Part shown: piece by piece, positions 50,455 to 63,060 of the stretch
Layout of the letters: each line of letters begins with the position of its first letter
How positions within the stretch are numbered: the stretch's first letter is position 1
Assembly: GCA_020746105.1 (NCBI GenBank)
Contig: CM036618.1
Location: 46,468,514-46,532,513, forward strand
Length of the DNA stretch: 64,000 bases
Direction of reading: 5' to 3'
Source: Trogon surrucura
Taxonomy: Eukaryota; Chordata; Aves; Trogoniformes; Trogonidae
Notes under the pieces: generated by a model
Seen by the model: only the letters and a program-made list of their open reading frames with translations
Told to the model about the DNA's origin: nothing
Databases searched by the model: none
Translations under genes and position numbers: made by a program

Positions 50455-50585
50455 AAAACCTTGAGAATTATACACATATGTATGTGCACCCATACAAAAC
50501 ACTTTCATATATACACACAAACGTATGTGTGCATATATATAATTTATACATACATATATAAATCGATATACACATATAATATAGC
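50455..50585. repeat. TA/CA/TG alternating low-complexity tract
   Basis: Segments of ACATATGTATGTG, ATATATACACACA, GTGTGCATATATATA and TACATACATATATA are interspersed with unique bases. It is a degenerate dinucleotide array without coding content. Confidence 0.8.
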
Positions 50586-52840
50586 AGAACTAAAAAGATG
50601 GCGATCTATTTTTGCTTCTTCGTGATGTATGAAGGCCTAAAAGAATGTTGTTTTCTTTATCCCGGAAATATTAGAAACATGAAGTCTGGTCTATCCTCTC
50701 TTTGCTGGAAGACTTCTTGCACATATAAAGCCATAGATGAAAAAGCTTCTTAACCTCTGATTGAAGGTTAAAGTCTACAACTATAGATGTAAGTTGTTCC
50801 CAATTATCTTCCAGCTATTTGAGTTAATTACATGATAGAAATACCTAGGTTTTAAATAGCCCAAATAAAAAGTAGACTTCCATTTATCTACCAAGTGACA
50901 ATAGAGAACTCCCAACAAAAACAATTTCAAACAGAAGGCACAAAGTAAGAAAAAAAAATCCTTTAGTAACAACAAAATGTCAATTTAAACCTCCTTTATA
51001 CTACCTAAAAAGCAAGAGAATGAAATCCTTTACATGATTACAAAAACATTTGTTTGATTCACTGATGCTGTAGAAGAGAAACTGTATTATCTACCAAGTT
51101 CACCAGTTTGAAGGCACAATGGCTATCACTTCATCCACATCCCATTCTATTTACAGTGAAAAACAAACAAGAAAGATCCTAAGAAAAAAAGGAGATAAAC
51201 ACAGACGCACCCTGAGAAGTGAAATTTCGCAACAAAAAACATTTGTTTTGAAACACTGCTCTTTGTAAACTCTCATTATCTGAACCTGTGTTCTCCTATA
51301 GCTAGAACAATAATGTTTAATACTCAATTACAATGAAAAATATTACTTGCAGATAAAAAAAGTTAAAAGTTAAATTCCCAGAAAAATAAATCAACCCAAA
51401 CCTGATTGAAAGAACTGAGGTCTCACACAGAATCACACCAAAGCTGACATTTGTCAGTGTGGAAGAAAAAAAAAAGTAAATCAATCTAAGAACTCTGACA
51501 ATATCCAGTTTTCTGGAAAAAGAAAAAAGAAAGGAATGGCATAATCTAGCTGGAAATCCCATAGCGCTGTCTGTCTGGAGTGAAAATCAAAAAGCCAAAT
51601 GCGCATGACCTTCTTTGGATCTGGAATTCCCAACAGATTCTGTAAAATTTAAAAAATCTCAAGAAAAAGGTCTTTCTATAAAATCAGATAAATGTTCCGT
51701 AGCTGTTTCATGACATGGTTTATAAAGTATTGGCACCAGCACAAAGAGTTCAAAGCGTTTGTTCAGGAGTCACAGAGACTGTCAAATCTTTAATGACTCG
51801 TAGCAGTCCTCTAGCAGCAGTCGGTTATTTCCTGCATAAACTGAAGTATTCTCTCTCAGTGATCCTCAGTGCAACAACGTGCTTCTGCCAGACAAAATAT
51901 TTTTCTTTTTGTTCCAGTAGGTAACAAGTGCCATTGACACAAGAATAGTGGAACAGTATTAAATGACAGGCTGTATTTCATGGTCTGTATTCATCACCGG
52001 TGTCTAAGAAGGTAAAATTCTCAACTCAAGCTGTACGTAACGACATACTCTAGGAGTGGTATTCAAGGAAAAAAGAAAAGGAGACAAAAATTTCATCCAT
52101 AGAAATGCAAAAAGAAGAAACCTCTAGAATTTGTCCACTGACACAGTTTTCCTTCTCCAGAGGCTTTTAAACATTGTTAAAGAAAGAGAGTGCAGTAGTA
52201 CTTAGAGTGATCACCTCTTACAAAAAACCAAACAAAACAAACCCAATATGAAGGTTCGGTGATTACTAAATCATCAAATTATACTGCCCTTGTTTCAAAC
52301 CCACTATATTTTCATTGCTACTTTACTGAACAAAGATGTTTGGTTTTACACTTGACAGCGGATTTGACGCCAGTGTAAGGGGCAGTTGCTAACTCACTAC
52401 TCCAAGCTCTACTTTTTAATGGTACTCTGCATGATGAACAGACCTATCACAAATCAAGACTTGACCATGACAGAAATTTGAAAATTCCTCTGGAGTTTTC
52501 TACATATTACCAGCTACGACACTAAGCACCTGGCTCAAACTTTATATCCAATGCCAAGCAGCAGCTGGCAATTTTCTCTTTTGTTTCCGCTCTAAGTTCA
52601 GGTAGAAGGTTCTTGCACTTATCTGCTGTGTTGCTTAGGCTGGACTGTAAAACATCACTACATCTACCTCAGGTGGAGGAAGAGAGAAAAATGTATAGGA
52701 TACAATTAATTGCCACAGAAATGAAGACAACGTGTCTTTACAATCCATTCTCACAAAAGCTTAAACAGGTTTTCAAACCACTAATTATAGGCCAGATCAT
52801 AACGTCTTGTGCTGCAGGCCAAACCAGAAGGTTACAGCAC
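50586..52840. other. non-coding, downstream of FBXL4
   Basis: AT-rich sequence with no recognised gene. Part of it could belong to a long FBXL4 3' UTR if the nearest poly(A) signals are bypassed. Confidence 0.4.
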
Positions 52841-52851
52841 TGCCGCAGGGA

Positions 52852-52908
52852 TATACAAATGCATCTGTATACATTTATATATACACACACAGAGACATAC
52901 ACATAAAA
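52852..52908. repeat. TA/CA low-complexity tract
   Basis: A short degenerate alternating TA/CA stretch, including ATATATACACACACAGAG and ACATACACAT. No gene content. Confidence 0.6.
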
Positions 52909-52969
52909 AGGAAGCACCCATCTTTGCCTTATCGCTAATACTGAACTTCTGCTTTCACCTGGGTATTAA

Positions 52970-53286
52970 CGTAGTTTATTGTGTGTAACACCCTATAAAG
53001 GGACATTTAAGAAGACATTTACTCATTTTCTTCTCGTTAAAGCCACACACATGGCTGGTATTGAAAAACATGCAGTGCCATCAACACAGAGTAAAACAAT
53101 CCTTAGGAACAATATCAATTCTTTAATAAATGCCTAACGTAATTAAATGTATTTTACCCATTTGTGTAGATAATCAATAATTTCCACTTTTTCAGAGGGG
53201 ATTCACATTCTTCTTTAAAAAAAATCAGCACAAATTCACAGGAAACAACTCTGTCAAACAAATTTCACAGTAGCACACATAGCGAG
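52970..53286 (-). other. probable proximal 3' UTR of FBXL4
   Basis: Sequence immediately after the FBXL4 stop on the - strand. On that strand an ATTAAA variant signal lies at 53127-53122 and a canonical AATAAA at 52980-52975, 310 bases after the stop. Either could end the transcript. Signals further on are also possible in this AT-rich DNA. Confidence 0.35.
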
Positions 53287-53454
<168 letters not shown>

Positions 53455-53950
53455 TCAAAAACAAGAAAAAGAAATAAAACAGAATGTAAAGTTACTGAGA
53501 ACATTTTTTTTTAAGCTGTTAATACTGTGTCATATAAAAAAAATACACTATAACACAATTTTTATTCAGTTTATTTCAATTAGCTTCAAATTAAAAGCTT
53601 CTCAGAGACAGTGCAGAATTTTTACCTTTAAGAAGCTCATTGTATTTTCTTAACTGCCTAAGGAACTTCGTAATTTTCTACTGGGGGGCAACTTTACAAC
53701 TTCAAGGGGAACCTCTAACTACAGGAGCCAAGCTGCAGCTGCAAGACCTCTCAGTGACCAGATGCTGGGCTTTGGCGGCAAGCAGCACCATATGCTACGT
53801 TCATGCTCTCACGACTCTCCCACTGACCAGCACAGCCCACAAGCTATTTGGGCTCCTCCAGTTCCAAACACATGAGCAAGGCTTCTAGGACTCCAGAATA
53901 AATGTGAGTGTTGTGAACATCCAACGGCAGCTGTTCAAGAGACTACCAGC

Positions 53951-54115
53951 CATAGAATCACAGAATGTGTTGGGCTGGAAGGCACCTTTAAAGGTCATCA
54001 CTCAAACCCCCTGCAGCGAGCAAGGACATCTTCAACTAGATTAAGTTGCTCAGAGCCCCATCAAGCCTGACCTTGAATGCCTCCAGGGATGGGGGGTCTC
54101 TACCACCTCCCTCTA
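53951..54115 (-). mobile_element. CR1 LINE 3' fragment inside FBXL4 intron
   Basis: This is the reverse complement of a CR1 3' end: CATAGAATCACAGAATG, then GGGCTGGAAGGCACCTTTAA, AGCCCCATCAAGCCTGACCT and CCTCCAGGGATGGGG. It is 5'-truncated at about 165 bases and non-coding. It lies on the same strand as FBXL4, so it is in sense orientation within the intron, about 660 bases upstream of the last exon's stop. Confidence 0.92.
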
Positions 54116-54631
54116 TGCTAACTGTAACAGAAAACACACTATTTACCCCTGCGGAAAACATGACCCCAGTGACTGAACTCCTAGGTTCAAGCATGGGACT
54201 CGGTCAGAAAACAGATGAATAAGTGCTTGTAAGCATGCATCCGCACACACGTTACATGGAAATCTAGTCAGTACACCCAGAGATGCTTAGCACACAACTC
54301 AGCTGACCAAGTACTGGGGTAGAGCTCAGTTTCCTGAAGTGTCCCTTGTGGTTCCTCACACCATGTAGGATGTTCATACAGAGGCAGCCGACAGGGCACA
54401 GGACCCAGAGGAGGAGGTCCATGCCTTGCTGGAAAGCAAGTTCCTTTGGGAAAGTGAACCAAGCCTGGATGTCTACTGTGGGTTGAATTGCTCAGCAAGC
54501 TCTCCTGGCTCTAAAGAGAGTTTATACTTCCAACGTGACTGCAGTGACTTCAACTTACACAGCTCTATCTTGAGCTGATCTGGCCCTCAAAAGCCTCCCA
54601 GGATCTTGTGTATGGTCAGGGCTAATAACAC

Positions 54632-54699
54632 GAGGGGAAGGGAGGGGAGGGGACAGGAGGGGAGGAAAAAGAAGAAAAAAAGAAAAAAAAAAGAGAGAG
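54632..54699 (+). repeat. homopurine tract (GGGGA/GAAA)
   Basis: Sixty-eight bases are almost purely A and G, with a single C at 54654: first GGGAGGGGAGGGG, then GAAGAAAAAAAG. It has mirror-like symmetry suited to triplex DNA. On the FBXL4 transcript strand it reads as polypyrimidine, resembling a strong splice-acceptor tract, but no exon follows. Confidence 0.85.
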
Positions 54700-54782
54700 C
54701 TACTTTTAAAGTAGGTTTTCACTAGTGGATCGTCTGAACTTCAAGGAATTTCAAGTTTAGGGATTTCTGAAGCCTCCTTCCA

Positions 54783-54814
54783 TGAACTTTATACTTTTTC
54801 TGAACTTTATACTT
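54783..54814 (+). repeat. 14-bp perfect direct repeat
   Basis: TGAACTTTATACTT occurs at 54783-54796 and again at 54801-54814, period 18. It lies inside the FBXL4 intron. Origin unknown, probably slippage. Confidence 0.85.
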
Positions 54815-57800
54815 GTAGCCCCTTAAGTTCTACAGTTTAACTATATAATATTGAGGAAAAAAAGAAAAAAAAATAGCCTAATAAGTGTAATAATTAAGGG
54901 GCAATGACTCATGAAGAAGCAGTGAGAGATCATTCCCAGTTCACTATTTTCACATCATCTGTAATTCTATGGATATCTCTCCTCTTCCCTCAAGACCGTA
55001 TGTTTTCCAGACTCTTCAGCATCTCAGATGACCCCTGTTGTCTTGTTTCTACATTAATTTACTGCTTTTGAAGCTGGATGAACAGAACTATACAGTGCAC
55101 TGAGCACAAAGTCAGTAACTGTACAATGAAGTCTTACAGGTTTTTTTCCATTTCTTTCCTAAGAAATCCTAACCTTCTCTTTGCCCGCCGGAATGATGCT
55201 GAGCCATAAGCTGATGTTTTCTAAAAATAGTCCACAGGATCTCTTTCCTATAAAACCATAGCAAACATAACATCACCCACACACATACTTAGTTACTTTG
55301 CCTCATGTAATTTTTTTCACACTTGATAGAACAGTTTTCCTCCTGCTTTATCATGTTTACTAAGTATGGTAAAATCATTCTACAATTTTTCAGCGTTAAA
55401 TTCTTCAGCTTAAGACTTTTCTACCCTGAACACCTGTGCATTACCCTGGTGCAGCACTGTTCAATGCCTTTGCCTGCACTACTGATGAGCCCATGAGTAC
55501 AGACCCTTGGTGACCACCACAGTGACATAACTTTGCTTTGAGAAGAGACACCTTCTTGTCTCTGTTGTCTTTGAAACACTCATAATCCAGGAGAAGACAG
55601 CTAAGTTACAAAAGCAGAACAATCTTGGCTAAGGCTTTTAAAAACCCAGTCCTCTATGGACTGGATCAGCAAGAACTCCAGGGAATTCTAAAAGACTGGA
55701 CAGGCATAACTAGGCTACCCTCACAGGGCTGCAGCTCTCCTTCAGAATATCGTAACGGCCTTCACGTGCATTGACTGACTTTGTTATGGCGGCAACTGGT
55801 TTACACGGAGCAAAGGACATCCTTACTGTTTTGTAGCTTCTAACCTGCAGCCTTTACAGAAGACTGTGCCGTGCTTGTAACCCTTCACTCTACTAGTGCT
55901 GAGGCTCACTGAGGTGACATACTAGAAATAAGATTTCCACAGTCCCGTATTTGAGCTCATTTAGAACCGCTGCATAAATGCCATTTAGTCCTAACAATTT
56001 ATTATTGTTCAATGCATTGATTTATTCAAAACCTTTCTGTATCGGCATTCCAATTTAGGGCAGCTTTTCAGACTAATCTCCTGGAAAGAATGGCTCTGAT
56101 GGAGCAGTCTACTTGATCCCCCCTGCCACGAACACTAATGGGCAGAAAACAGTTCTCCTGCAACCGTCTTCTTGTACCCCAGTGATCCCTCACAACTGGA
56201 GCATCTACCAGCCTCGGTAATTCTCCTGTAAACTTCCAATGTACCTGAAATAGAGTTTTAGCCTTTATCTTCAGCAAATTGTTCCTTAATATCTCATACT
56301 GCCTTACTGTGATTTTGTTTCACTTCCTAGAGTTTATCTTCCCATTTACCTTCTCTGAACAGGATACATTTCCAGAAAGATGCCTCTTAGGTTTTAGCAG
56401 TGTTTCGTACTCATCTGCATAAGCAAACAGGTATCTAAGTGTGGTCTTCACAGTAGGCTCTCAGATTAGTTACTTTAAGACATCATTTAACATCACCAGA
56501 AAACGGGCTTTCTATCATGCCCACAGCTCACCTACAAGGAAGTAAGGAAAGTTTGCCATTATTATTGTGATTTTTAACTCCCTTATATCACCACACGACC
56601 ACTGCCACAACAACTGCCTGGCTGTTGATGTAACAGTCCCTACGGCCACACACAGAAATCTTGTAATAAACCTTAGTTATTCACTTCATTTAACCATAAA
56701 TTTTACCTTAGTACCATTGTCCTATCATCAGGATCTACTCTACCATTCCAGCTGAAACTCCAGGAACAACACAGTATGCTCCTCATCTTTTTTTCTACCA
56801 AGCCTTAAAATTGCTACTGCATCAGCACCTTCATTTAAAACCAATCTCATTTACGCACCACAGCTTTTATGTTTCAGGATCCAAATATGTGTTTCTACAA
56901 AAATGCTAGATCTAGATGCCTAGCCACAGATTTTGTTGTGTAGGATGCTCTTCATTCCTTCCTACCTGAACTTTGACAGTTCTCCTACTGTTTCATCTAA
57001 AACTAAGATTTTTTTTATGGATTTGTAACTAAGTAGGTCATCCTAAACTGCGTGTTTTTTTCTGGATCTGTTTCTTTCTTCCTCCTCAGAGTTAAAATTT
57101 TATGTTAGGAAAAGCTAAAAAGGCCAGCAATCTGTTTGGGGTTTGGTTATTCACACCATGGCATAAGCAAACATCATCCACAGTCTTACTTTTATTTATA
57201 CAACGTACAGTTAGTGATGTACCTTTCTTAAAAGCACATTCAAAAACATTTCAGAAGTATAATACAGCACATTTTTCTTTGCTTTCGAAAGACTGACAAC
57301 CTATCCTGCTAGTTACACATACAGTACATTTTTCTAGAGTCTGGAGGCTTTTGGACCTTTGTTATTCACTACAACTTTTCCTCCATGGACTAACCAGCCA
57401 TTTCTCACACTACATACATAACTGATACACTAAAATCCGCTATTTATTTTTGTCGTTTAGTTTATTCTCTGGAAAAATTCTCTGATAGTGCCTTTGTAAT
57501 GATTTCTTTGCTAGAACAATTATGTTTATTAGCTGTAAATGATTTAATTTATATCTACCATATATTCAAGTTTTCAAATTCTAGAGCTGCTCAGGAGACC
57601 TCTGTATGATGGCTAAAAAAACTGCCAGAGCCCCCCCCATTTCTAGGGCAAGGCATACTACTGTACACTAAGTAATATTTAAGAGCAGAGACTCTGAAAA
57701 TAACTAACACAATATTCACTCAAGTGTTCTTACTTTTTCCTCTCCTCCCCTAGACCAGCCAGATTAGGTTTTTATTCTTTAAATTTTATGTGATCTATTG

Positions 57801-60800
57801 CAGACAACCCAAATTCCAAAATTTAACATGCTACACATTTTCATGTTTGAATTGACTAACTACGTGTTGATGCTCTCAAGATAAAACTGAAAATTTTGAC
57901 AGCTGGCAAGGGGGCAGCTGAGTTTTCTGTTGCTCAGGAAGGTGTGGGAGGTGTTGGTATGTAGACAGGAATACATGAATTTTGCAGTAACAAGGGTGTC
58001 TACTTCTCATCACTCCTTTTGTGCAGGACAGAGGCAGTCAGGGCTTTTGGGGAACAAGGTTAAGACAACTTAATTCTTCCTCCTCAACAACAGCTGGTAG
58101 CCCCAGAACAACAGAAGTAAGGCTGATATGATGTACAAGAAAAGCTTTTGGCACTGCCAATTCAGGTTGTCATCTGCCTTGTCACATTGCTCAACGCTGA
58201 TCGCAGTCTGAAAACTAGTTTTTCACTACAGGTTTAGAGATGTCCACTTAACTTTTGATAGCACTGCATGATGTACTCCATCACCACAAAGCTGTCAGGT
58301 GATCAGAGTTGGATCACTCGACTGCATGTCAGTCAGTGGAAAAGATGTGAGCAGAGAAGGAAATGGTCCTCGTAAGCAGGCAGCTCAGTATCTAACGGGT
58401 AAAAAGAAAACTCGGAACTAAACCCTCAAGAAGCACACTCTGATGTACTGAGTGACCTACCTACATCGTGCTTCCTCTTCCAAATTGCATTATAATACAG
58501 CAAATATGGATCCAAACCCTAATTTATTTAAACAGAAATTTACTTTTTTTACACACCAAAAACACAGCCACCCTTCACACAATGTTTTACATGGACCAAT
58601 AAGGTCATGGAGCCTTGAACACTGGCAGTTTTCATCTTCTGTGGAGTCCTCTGATTCTATAACAAGGGAATTGCCAAGCGACAATGGAGATGGCTAAGGA
58701 AAGGCCAAACAGGTAGCAAAGCTGCAGGACCTACCACCTGAAAACAGCACGTAGTGTAGATGTAACATTCATTTTGTAATACTTAAACAAACAACACAGA
58801 GCTCAACAAGATTTCTTTCAGAGGCTTAGACTCCTCCAATGCGGAAGCTATTCTGATAATAAATAATCTATAACTGAAACCTGACAAGTTTGTAAGTTCT
58901 AAAAACCGCAGAGAGAAACTAGCATAGCAGAGTCAACTGTGGCGGCTACAGTGCAAGGTAAGACATTCTGAACCCTACTTAAGTAAGTGCCTGTATATAG
59001 CAAATAAACATCAAGCTTTTGTACAGCTTTGCTGAAGCAAAAGAAGTTCCCTTACAGCATGCACTGTTCACCTGGCAGTAATGCTTCTACATCCTCCACA
59101 ATGCATGTACAAGCCAGACATTTCCGTACTTGGGAGATGACAAAGGATATAATGAAAGCACCTCTCGTTCATTCACATCACAGAGGAGACCCACTGTTCA
59201 AGGTTACTCTTGCAAAGCTGAGCACTGACCTCAGGCCTCTAACAGAGTCAGACCCGTTGTCACACTTCTTCAAAAGGACAAAAACATTCTCAGCATTTAT
59301 GCAGCCTGCAGTAACAGCAAGGCCCTACATCAGCCACCAAAAGTTAGAGCAGCTACAGAGATTTATGACTTTCCTGGTACTTGTGCACTGTGAGAGCCTA
59401 GCTCTTTAGTTCAGACAACAGAGACTTCTGCACTTACGTGGGAACACCCAGCAACTCCGTCTCCAGACGACGTGATGTGGTTCTACTTGACAACTCTCTT
59501 TTGACCACAGATTACAACGGTTTTCATATTCAGACAAAGAAATGAACATTGTTTCTTTGCTGTTGCCAAAAAAGCTGGGTACCTCCTTCCCATATATCAC
59601 ATAACACACGTATCATATAACCTTGTACTGACTTGTTTACAGCAGAAGACAAGCTTTTTCCTCACCCTATTAAGTACCCCTCTGAAGGAAGAGAGTGAGG
59701 CCCGCAAGGTGGATGTTAAGATTTTTGGCAACATCTTGCAGATAATTCATCTGGACATCCCCTGGAGAGTATTTATCTGAACCCAACGTGCCGTTTCATT
59801 GGGAAAGGTTGACTAGTAACCCACTCGACTCAGCAATACCGGTGTGCATCAAGGGCATAGAACAAATTCCGTTTCCACATTCCCGCGTTGTCTTTCCACA
59901 AAACCACCAATAAGATGCCAAAGTGAACTCAAACGCTAAAGAAGAGTGGCAACAAACCTTGCAGAGAGGCAACAGAAGTGGCAGACAATCCGTGGGCTTA
60001 ACACAACTGAGCCACTCGTGGGGCAGCCTCTGGTGCAGTGAAAATGTGAGACCGCATTGCGGGCAGACACAACGCCGTCGTGACAGAAACGCATGGAAAG
60101 GGGCGGTCAGGAGAACACACGTGTTTATGAAAGACTTCAGTCACTAGGCTGTTTGGAAATTTTCCATGTCGGCATAGGGATAATCTGGCTACAAAACAGA
60201 TTCCCTCACGGATATGCGCAACCCATTACGCATTAAGTCTCTACAATTTGTACCAGATGGAGTTAAGTTTTGATCTGTCCATCCTCCTTTGCCATGTTGG
60301 TCACAAGGCAACACTCAGTCAGAGATGAGTAAAACCATGTTTCATGATAGAAGAGTGTCCTGGCTATACTGGAGTGACAATCTGAAGCCATACGGTAATT
60401 TTTTTTGTAATGAAAAATGCTCATAGTCTTAAACCTGCTTGGAACATTACTCGGATTGAGGGGTCTCAGTTCTTTCCAGCATCTCTCTCAACCCATATGT
60501 AGTATTTTCATTAAAATTATTAAATATTAAAAGTATACAGTGCAGCTACTTTATTCCCTTTCATTTAAATCCTCCTTTTTCAACTAATCCTGTGAAAATA
60601 AGTCAGTAAAAACATGAAGAAATTTCTCCCACATCACTATCACAAATATCCTTGCTGTCCTACATTATTTTAAAACGAAAACCTCATATTCCACCACCAC
60701 AAAAAAAAAAATCAGTATCGTGCAAACTTACATTTCTCGAAGTCCCTACTCAAGAGTCCACAGTATATTTACTTTACATTTCTAAAAACATTTTTCATTA

Positions 60801-61425
60801 TAGAAATTGCAGAAGATCAGAAATTTAAGATTTGCCATGGTTTTTTAACCTCATCACTTCCTTCCCACCTTACTGAAAAGCTCATTTTAAGCTTTGCTGT
60901 TATACCTCTTCCTTTTTAATGAGTCAAACTCATTTCCCAGTAAAAGTGACAAAGAAATTCCATATTGCTTGGTGTATCTGTATTGTGCAAAACCAGAAAT
61001 CTGTTTGTTCATCACAGACTTGCACTATAAATGTACTTTGTCACAAATCACAGAAATAAAACAGAAGCAGAAAGAATAAGAAATCGGATCTTCTGGTAGT
61101 CAAAGAGAAAGATTTCAGTTTAAAAAAACCCTAGTAGTCATGAAATAAAGTTATTGGAAAAATTTTGCACTTAAATCTCAGTTTAAGCAATTTCTACTAA
61201 GCAGTCAAGTTACATGGCTGGTATAAATCCACTAGATTCTGAGTCAGAAACTCACTGCAGCGAGTAAAACTTCTCTCCACTTTTTTTCATGTGCTAAACC
61301 ATAATATTAAGAAACATTTATTTAAAAATAAGTCAGGAAGACAGGTTTGTCTTAACGACTCCTTTTTACATGCAAGGCTTTTGAGATGCAGTAAGATAAA
61401 TACCAATATTCCTACGTTTTCTTAC

Positions 61426-61738
61426 CTAATATATCCAGCTGCCGTAAGCGCGTGCAGTTAGCAGCAAGCTCCTCGATGTCTGTGTCACACACTGACCTGT
61501 TGGCCGTAAGAAAGAGCTTTTGCAAATTCGGGAGTTTCCGTGCAAGGTTTGTGAAACAGCCTGTACTGCTCTGTAATGTAGGGCACCAGCCAAGATCAAG
61601 TTCTTCCAAAAGCTGGCAGCCTGAAGCCAATTCTGCTATTCCACTTTCAGTTATGTTTTTACATCTCCACAAATCCAGACTGCGAAGCTTTTTGCATTTT
61701 GCTCCCATCATGCTTGCTATAAGATCATAGTCTTCAAT
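61426..61738 (-). CDS. FBXL4: FBXL4 internal coding exon (leucine-rich repeats)
   Basis: A 313-base exon on the - strand: phase 0 at its start, one base of a split Gly codon at its end. It encodes 104 residues from [15 protein letters not shown] to LRQLDIL. Three cysteine-containing LRR motifs are visible: [28 protein letters not shown] and [16 protein letters not shown]. The sequence matches human FBXL4 closely over its whole length. The acceptor TTTCCTTGCAG (61739 onward) and donor ATTAG|GTAAG (61426/61425) both fit consensus. The LRRs form the curved substrate-binding surface; the F-box that recruits SKP1 is encoded further upstream, outside this window. The frame is intact. Confidence 0.98.
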
Positions 61739-62988
61739 CTGCAAGGAAAGCAAACACTTTGTCATATACACCATCCTTCCACACATACATAGGTGTTTCA
61801 AGATTTGCTTGCTAACACACCTACAGATCTGTCTTAAGCATTTGTCATTTCTAAAGAGCTTTGAAATTTTTTCGATGCAGAGTACAACGAAATCTACTTT
61901 TATAAAAGACAAAAACAAAATAAATTTCCTCTTAACCCCCAGACATAGGTGCTTTTAAATTCACTTAATACTAAGGATCAGTGAAAATGGAGTGTAAAGT
62001 TTGTTTTCTTTGAAAAGCTCTTTTTTTTTTTTTGCACAGGTGTTTTTCCTTTACAAGACGACTAAACCTGTTTTTATGACGACAGGCACTGCGACCATAA
62101 GCACATACAGATTTAAGAATGTGCTCATTTCTGTTCTACGTTGATCAGTTGCTGCATCTCCTTATGGCAGTCTTATTAGCTCTCTTGGGCAAGCCAAAGG
62201 GACTGAAACAGTGTCCCACTACACAGGCAGAAGAAACAAAATCCATCATCAAAAACTATAGGAAGACAAGGACTGCTGGAAAAACGTAGTCATGTTGCCT
62301 TCCTCTTCTGCCCATGGGTCAAAATAGGGAAGGGTAAGCCAACCCACTCTAATGCATTCCATGTTTCTATGAATTCTGCTTTTTCACTTGCTTCTTGAAC
62401 AATGAGGAAGGTCACTTAAGTCTCCCCGATAAGTGACCTGGCGTGTCTACTGCCAGGGACAGCAGCAAGCCACAATCACTCTACACAAAGCTCTGGCACA
62501 CACATGCAACACAGCCCAGATGAATGCCTTGCAGGAATTGCTGCTGTCCCTGTATTCTCTTTCTTTTAATCAATGAGTGTGCCCAGCAAGTCTATAGCTC
62601 AAACTGCTTTTGCTGAAAATATTTCTCTTGTGATTATCACTGTGGGGTCTGATACAAGCATGAATCTGCTAGGAATGATGATTTGGTCTGAATAAAAATA
62701 ATTCAGTCTTGATTGTTAGTTTTGGAAAGAAAAAGTGATTATGCATATAAAGAATGTCCAAATTTTTAGGAAGAGGCTGGAGAACTACGAGAAAGCATGC
62801 AAGCTATGTTTTAGGCCTACTGAACTAATTACATAACCCTCAAGTATATGGCTAAGCTGCACTCATCTTCGACCTTTCAAGAAAGTATATATAAAATGCA
62901 TCTGTATAACATGCCTTTGTGAAACATAAACCCAGACTGAGTTGCAAACACATACACAAACCCCACCTCGAGTGGTGTAAGTACTCAC
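61739..62988 (-). other. FBXL4 intron (1,250 bp)
   Basis: The donor GTGAGT follows ATG at 62989, and the acceptor CAG is at 61739 on the - strand. Phase 0. A poly-T run lies at about 62021-62033 (+ strand). Nothing else was recognised. Confidence 0.9.
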
Positions 62989-63060
62989 CATGACACAGCT
63001 GCCCAGGCTGAGGTGCTGCAGCTCCGAGCAGAAGTTCAGAATACTGAGCAGGGCTGTTTG
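62989..63060 (-). CDS. FBXL4: FBXL4 short internal coding exon
   Basis: A 72-base exon on the - strand, exactly 24 codons in phase 0, too short to appear in a simple open-frame scan. It encodes [18 protein letters not shown] followed by GSCVM, one LRR, which joins directly to IEDYD of the next exon as in human FBXL4. Borders: acceptor CCCCCGTGGCAG at 63061-63072, donor ATG|GTGAGT at 62989/62988. Joining it with the two downstream exons keeps one open frame through the TAA stop (182 residues in total). The next upstream exon lies beyond 64000. Confidence 0.95.
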
